Assembly (NCBI RefSeq): GCF_000518885.1 | Contig: NZ_JAEL01000032.1 | Location: 1 to 53,236 of the forward strand | Length of the DNA: 53,236 bases | Direction: 5' to 3' | DNA from: Bacillus sp. J33 | GTDB lineage: Bacteria > Bacillota > Bacilli > Bacillales > Cytobacillaceae | Shown here: one piece after another, positions 49,808 to 53,236 of the stretch | Layout of the letters: the number at the start of each line of letters is the position of its first letter | Numbering within the stretch: the stretch's first letter is position 1 | Position numbers and translations under genes: made by a program | The notes under the pieces: generated by a model | Told to the model about the DNA's origin: nothing | Database searches by the model: none | Seen by the model: the letters and a program-made list of their open reading frames with translations, nothing else

Positions 49808-49967
49808 CTTTTTTTCTGTTCTCCTGACATAGCGGATACCCCTCCTTCTATATGTGAAAAATTTACATTTTGTTTTTTGGCACGCTCATAAGCTTATAAT
49901 GGGACAGCCCGCTTTGTCAAAGGAAAAATTAGAGAAGCCCAAGCATAGTGCTGGAGCTCCTATTTAA

Positions 49968-50603
49968 TCAGCTTTTAAATTGATTTGGAAACTGCTTTAC
50001 AATCGCTTCTGAAATGGCATCCGCCATGATGATGATATGAGTCAATCCTTCATCAATCGAAACAATTCTTGCATCCCAATCCTTTACCAAACTCGCTGAT
50101 AAATCGTCTGTTACCAATTCCAGATGCATATAAAACAGTTTTTTCAGATCATTATTTTTCAAATGAGGATTGGCACTGCTGAGAAACGCCACGATATCAT
50201 CCGCATTTCGATGCCAATCCTTGTTCAGCTGATTCACCTTCGCTCCTTTCCCGCTTTTTGCAGCTTCTACCATATCACCGGCAATAGTGATATGCTCCTT
50301 GAGCAGCTCTGTCAGCCTATTCCCTGCAGCTTCTCCATAATAAGGCTTTATGGAGTTCCCGATATCCTCTTGGTTCTTCAGCAGCCGTGCAAGCACCTGT
50401 TTCTGATCCTCAGCCCCCGCTGTTGTTGCACTGGTAATATAATTGCTTGTCCATAAAACATGATCAATCCACAGTCTCCGGAACTCATTCTCAAATTTTA
50501 CTTCTGATTGGCTAATGCAAGGCTTTTGAGCAGCACTGATTGGTGATGCCAGCATGTTTGGCGGCAGCAGCAGCAATAACCCTATTAACATCAATTTCTT
50601 CAT
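49968..50603 (-). CDS. Secreted helical protein of unknown function
   Basis: 211 residues. Signal peptide (MKKLMLIGLLLLLPPNMLASPISAA) followed by an all-helical domain: FRRLWIDHVLWTSNYITSA near 42-60, LLKNQEDIGNSIKPYYGEAAG near 75, LLKEHITIAGDMVEAAKSG near 100, WHRNADDIVAFLSSANP near 124. Such LWxxHxxWTxxYI proteins are common in Bacillus and often misnamed. Histidines (H48, H106, H125) recur at helix positions that could bind metal. The ATG at 50603 has GGAGGAG upstream; the longer frame to 50711 starts inside palindrome copy 6 and is rejected. Confidence 0.65.
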   Translation of the reverse strand: MKKLMLIGLLLLLPPNMLASPISAAQKPCISQSEVKFENEFRRLWIDHVLWTSNYITSATTAGAEDQKQVLARLLKNQEDIGNSIKPYYGEAAGNRLTELLKEHITIAGDMVEAAKSGKGAKVNQLNKDWHRNADDIVAFLSSANPHLKNNDLKKLFYMHLELVTDDLSASLVKDWDARIVSIDEGLTHIIIMADAISEAIVKQFPNQFKS

Positions 50604-50705
50604 CACTTTACTCCTCCATAATAAGAAAGTTTCCTTCCTATTGTGGATATCGCGGAACTTTTCATTCTTTAATGTGGCATAAAATCTACTCAAGCTTTTC
50701 TTTTC

Positions 50706-50721
50706 AATCAAACGTTTGATT
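50706..50721. repeat. Palindrome copy 6, AATCAAACGTTTGATT
   Basis: Perfect 16-bp dyad about 100 bp upstream of the secreted helical protein gene, in a plausible operator position. Confidence 0.8.
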
Positions 50722-50767
50722 AAAATCTATTTTTTCAGCGCATGAACTTATACCATCGGCATACTGG

Positions 50768-50870
50768 GTGACTTTTCCAAAATGAGCGGATTTTGCCTTT
50801 TAAATAAAATTTTGCTGCATTTAATCAGATTTTCTGCAGAAAGCTCTAAATTCTTGAATAAAAAGCCTTA
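50768..50870. repeat. Possible phased repeat array F (ATTTTGC phrases)
   Basis: ATTTTGC or close variants begin at about 50771, 50790, 50809, 50829 and 50850, roughly 20 bp apart with AT-rich filler. It is more degenerate than A-D. The rest of the gap (to 51087) is AT-rich with no gene recognised. Confidence 0.5.
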
Positions 50871-51087
50871 TTTGAAGGCTGATTAAGCCAAAAACTCTAT
50901 CTGGCAAAGGCACTGCTCTGCTTATTTGCAACTCCCAAAGTTTTATTAAAAATTTTTCCATTTTATTCGCGGCTTTGAAACAATCTAAACTTTCCTTAAT
51001 ATTAATATGTCGCCTCCATCAAAACTGGCAAACAGAGCAATTTTTATTAAAAATAAATTATTTCTACACAGATTGCTAAGTCCACGC

Positions 51088-52452
51088 TCAAGCCAGCGCC
51101 ACCGCAGCAAAAAACTCATCATAAAGCGCCCGAACGGCTCTTTTTTCATCCTCCGCCTTCACTCCGAACATCATGCTCACTTCAGAAGATCCCTGGTTTA
51201 TCATTTCCATATTTACTTTCGCTTTAGCCAGCGCTTTGGAGGCACGGGCCATCGTCCCAATGTTCTGTCGCATTCCTTCCCCTACTACCATAATAAGGGA
51301 AAGGCTATGCTGCACCTTCACTTCATCAGCATCCAGCTCCGTTTCAATCCGTCTGAGGATTTCTTCTTCCATACCGTTCTTGAATTGGTTTTCCCGGAGG
51401 ATAATCGAGATGTCATCAATTCCAGATGGTGTATGTTCGTAGCTGAGGCCATACTCTTCCAAGATTGTCAGCAGCTTGCGCCCGAATCCAACTTCCCGGT
51501 TCATCATATATTTTTCGACGTAAATACTGCAGAAACCCTGATCACTGGCAATTCCAATGACAGGTCCGTTCGTATTATCCCGCTCGTTAACGATTCTCGT
51601 ACCTGGAGCTGCTGGATTGTTTGTATTTTTGATCTGCACCGGAATGCCCGCACGGAACGCCGGTATAAGTGCTTCATCATGCAATACTGTAAAGCCGGCA
51701 TAGGAAAGCTCCCGCATTTCCCGGTATGTCAGCTCTTTGATTTCCTTTGGATGCTCGACAATAAATGGATTAACGGAATAAACCGCATCCACATCCGTAA
51801 AGTTTTCGTACAGGTCCGCCTTTGTGGCACCAGCCAAAATGGATCCCGTCACATCCGATCCGCTTCTTGAAAAAGTAAACACTTCCCCATCCCGGCTGTA
51901 GCCAAAGAATCCTGGAAAAATAAGAATGCCATCCTTTTCCCTTAATCTATAAAGATTTTCATATGCTTCCGGAAGCACTTGCGCATTCCCAGGCTCCGGA
52001 CTTACGAGCAGGCCGGCCTCCTTAGGATTCACATATCTGGCCTCCACTCCCTGCTGCTGAAAATACGCCGCTACAAGCTTCGCGTTATTATCCTCGCCAC
52101 TGGCTTTCACAAGATCCATGAAAACATCAGGATTCCTTTTTTCACTATCGAGCCTATCGAAAAGATCCCTTTGAATAATGTCTTTAATGTCAGGGTCCAG
52201 TCCCAATTCGTCCGCAATCAGCCCGTACCTTTCCAGCACGCTTCCGGCCAGTTCTCCCGCTTCTTCCCCCTGCAGCCGTTTTTCTGCACAAGCGATTAAT
52301 AGATCTGTAACCTTGTGATCCTCAGAAAATCGCTTTCCTGGAGCCGATACTACGATCACCTTACGCTCTGGATCAGCCTTTACTATGTTCAACACCTTCT
52401 CGATTTGCTTTCCGGATGCTAAAGAGGATCCTCCAAACTTTACGACTTTCAT
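51088..52452 (-). CDS. Aspartate kinase (YclM-type, aspartokinase III class)
   Basis: 454 residues, the length of B. subtilis YclM. KFGGSSLASG (4-13) and the FTFSRSGSDVTGSILAGA region (about 207-224) are the kinase motifs; two ACT domains occupy about 300-454 (GFCSIYVEKYMMNREVGFG, LSLIMVVGEGMRQNIGTMA). It phosphorylates aspartate at the start of lysine, threonine and methionine synthesis, probably with feedback by lysine and/or threonine through the ACT domains. TTAGGAGA precedes the ATG. It stands alone with no lysine riboswitch or T-box in the visible leader. Confidence 0.92.
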   Translation of the reverse strand: MKVVKFGGSSLASGKQIEKVLNIVKADPERKVIVVSAPGKRFSEDHKVTDLLIACAEKRLQGEEAGELAGSVLERYGLIADELGLDPDIKDIIQRDLFDRLDSEKRNPDVFMDLVKASGEDNNAKLVAAYFQQQGVEARYVNPKEAGLLVSPEPGNAQVLPEAYENLYRLREKDGILIFPGFFGYSRDGEVFTFSRSGSDVTGSILAGATKADLYENFTDVDAVYSVNPFIVEHPKEIKELTYREMRELSYAGFTVLHDEALIPAFRAGIPVQIKNTNNPAAPGTRIVNERDNTNGPVIGIASDQGFCSIYVEKYMMNREVGFGRKLLTILEEYGLSYEHTPSGIDDISIILRENQFKNGMEEEILRRIETELDADEVKVQHSLSLIMVVGEGMRQNIGTMARASKALAKAKVNMEMINQGSSEVSMMFGVKAEDEKRAVRALYDEFFAAVALA

Positions 52453-52687
52453 CCTGACATCTCCTAATCTCTGAAAATTTAATCTTTATTTTACTCCTAT
52501 CCAGAAAATTATCAAGAGGGTTTTCTCTCCACAAAAGACATTTGTTCACCTTTAAAAGACACAATATTATACTAATATATAAATTTATTCCCACTTACCG
52601 CTTCTGATAGCCAAATAAAGCTTTTCTGACAAAATAAAAGAAAACGCTTTCAATTAATAATATTTTTTGCTAAGGCTCTGTTAAACT

Positions 52688-52855
52688 TTTCCGCTGCAGA
52701 CACTAAGCTTTCCGGAGGCCCCCTCGCTCCTCGGCTTTTACGCGCCAGCGTGGGTCTCCTTTTCCCGCAGTACCTTAACTAAGCTTCCCCGAGTTAATAC
52801 CGTACGAAGGAAATGCGAATGTATTTTCAAGGATCTCGCGTCCTCCTACTGATAT
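52688..52855. repeat. Dispersed G+C-rich element, copy adjacent to the right inverted repeat
   Basis: AAGCTTTCCGGAGGCCCCC...GTGGGTCTCC...CCCGCAGTACC...AAGCTTCC then ACGAAGGAAATGCG and ATTTTCAAGGAT. The tail recurs at 53055-53102 behind the neighbouring copy, so the two are tandem diverged copies of one element. Confidence 0.75.
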
Positions 52856-52882
52856 TTAACATCACACAGCCTTTGTAAAAAA

Positions 52883-53048
52883 AAGGCTCTTTTCTCATAA
52901 ATTGTTGTTTTTACTTATAAATTCTGCCCGTTAATTTCCGCTACGGGCACTCAAGCTGTCAGCGGGGAGGAATGAGAGCCTCCTCGGCTTCGCCTGCGGG
53001 GTCTCCCACTTCCCTCACTTCCCGCAGGACATTGAATAAGCTTCCCTG
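52883..53048. repeat. Right copy of the 166-bp inverted repeat
   Basis: Reverse complement of 1-166 with about two to three differences. Its tail (ACGAAGGAAATGCGG...TTTTCAAGGATC, to about 53105) is shared with the copy at 52688-52855. The region 52453-53236 has no complete gene. Confidence 0.88.
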
Positions 53049-53177
53049 ACCTGGCACCGCACGAAGGAAATGCGGTAGCATTTTCAAGGATCAAGTGCCC
53101 TCCGCTACAATCAACTCGGTAGGTTAAATTAAGTTTGCAATTAAAAGCAACAAACTTTACGAAAACAGCCTAAAAAA

Positions 53178-53214
53178 AAGAGGAAAATGCTCTCATTGCA
53201 TCTTCCTCTCAAGC
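53178..53214 (-). terminator. Terminator of a leftward gene entering from the right edge
   Basis: AGAGGAAAATGC...GCATCTTCCTCT; on the minus strand the stem is followed by T8. The bases just right of it read VKEYH-stop on the minus strand (53219-53236), possibly the end of a gene lying outside the window. Confidence 0.7.
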
Positions 53215-53236
53215 TAATTAATGATATTCTTTTACC

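Noticed and set aside
52453..52680. Lysine riboswitch or T-box before the aspartokinase gene
   Set aside because: None of the conserved L-box or T-box sequences were found; the leader is short and AT-rich.

Overview
The window looks like chromosomal DNA of a low-to-moderate G+C Bacillaceae species outside the B. cereus group, of the Cytobacillus/Mesobacillus/B. firmus kind. Evidence: AGGAGG-type ribosome binding sites almost everywhere, Bacillus-type riboswitches (TPP twice, tandem glycine, yybP-ykoY), Fur boxes of Bacillus type, and families such as AsbA-F, Btr-like AraC regulators, YusV-like ATPases, HmoA and FbpB-like small basic proteins. No rRNA, tRNA, CRISPR array, phage gene or intact transposase was seen.

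Layout. (1) 1-7.4 kb: a repeat element, a small unknown gene, then an AT-richer catabolic module: class III aminotransferase, the wreck of a LeuB-like dehydrogenase gene, M20 amidohydrolase, PanF-type Na+ symporter with its YhdT partner, and a divergent PucR-type regulator. A decayed copy of the asbF 3' end (787-964) lies on its left and intact asbF on its right, so the module appears inserted next to the siderophore operon. I propose, as inference, that the module degrades pantothenate. (2) 7.7-14.6 kb: a complete petrobactin operon asbABCDEF on the minus strand with a Fur box upstream. (3) 14.7-27.1 kb: iron acquisition: a siderophore-binding lipoprotein, an AraC/binding-protein regulator, two FecCD permeases without an ATPase, HmoA haem monooxygenase, an MFS transporter (possible exporter), a type 2 ferredoxin/flavodoxin-NADP reductase, and a second complete uptake system (ATPase, lipoprotein, two permeases). 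Seven Fur-like boxes sit in front of these units. The single ATPase probably drives both uptake systems.

(4) 27.2-41 kb: manganese catalase, YtkA-like lipoprotein, DUF6843 membrane protein, TIM-barrel protein, DUF1287 protein, tenA and thiW each under its own TPP riboswitch, an FMN-dependent 2-hydroxy-acid oxidase, a hotdog thioesterase, a broken DUF2512 gene, a VTT membrane protein, CHRD and VOC proteins, an alpha/beta hydrolase and a GNAT acetyltransferase, plus two small unannotated genes. (5) 41-47 kb: a Mn-riboswitch operon (FbpB-like small protein plus TerC-family Mn exporter), a DoxX-like membrane protein, phoD-tatA, two small membrane proteins and a second FbpB-like gene. (6) 47-53.2 kb: purU under a tandem glycine riboswitch, an MFS drug-type transporter, a secreted helical protein, aspartokinase, and two repeat elements.

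Three kinds of unexplained non-coding structure recur: short arrays with a period of about 20 bp whose sequence differs at each locus (four clear, two weak); six copies of the palindrome AATCAAACGTTTGATT; and a 166-bp element present in inverted orientation at both ends of the window. All coordinates were counted by eye and similarity statements come from recognition of family motifs, without database searches.
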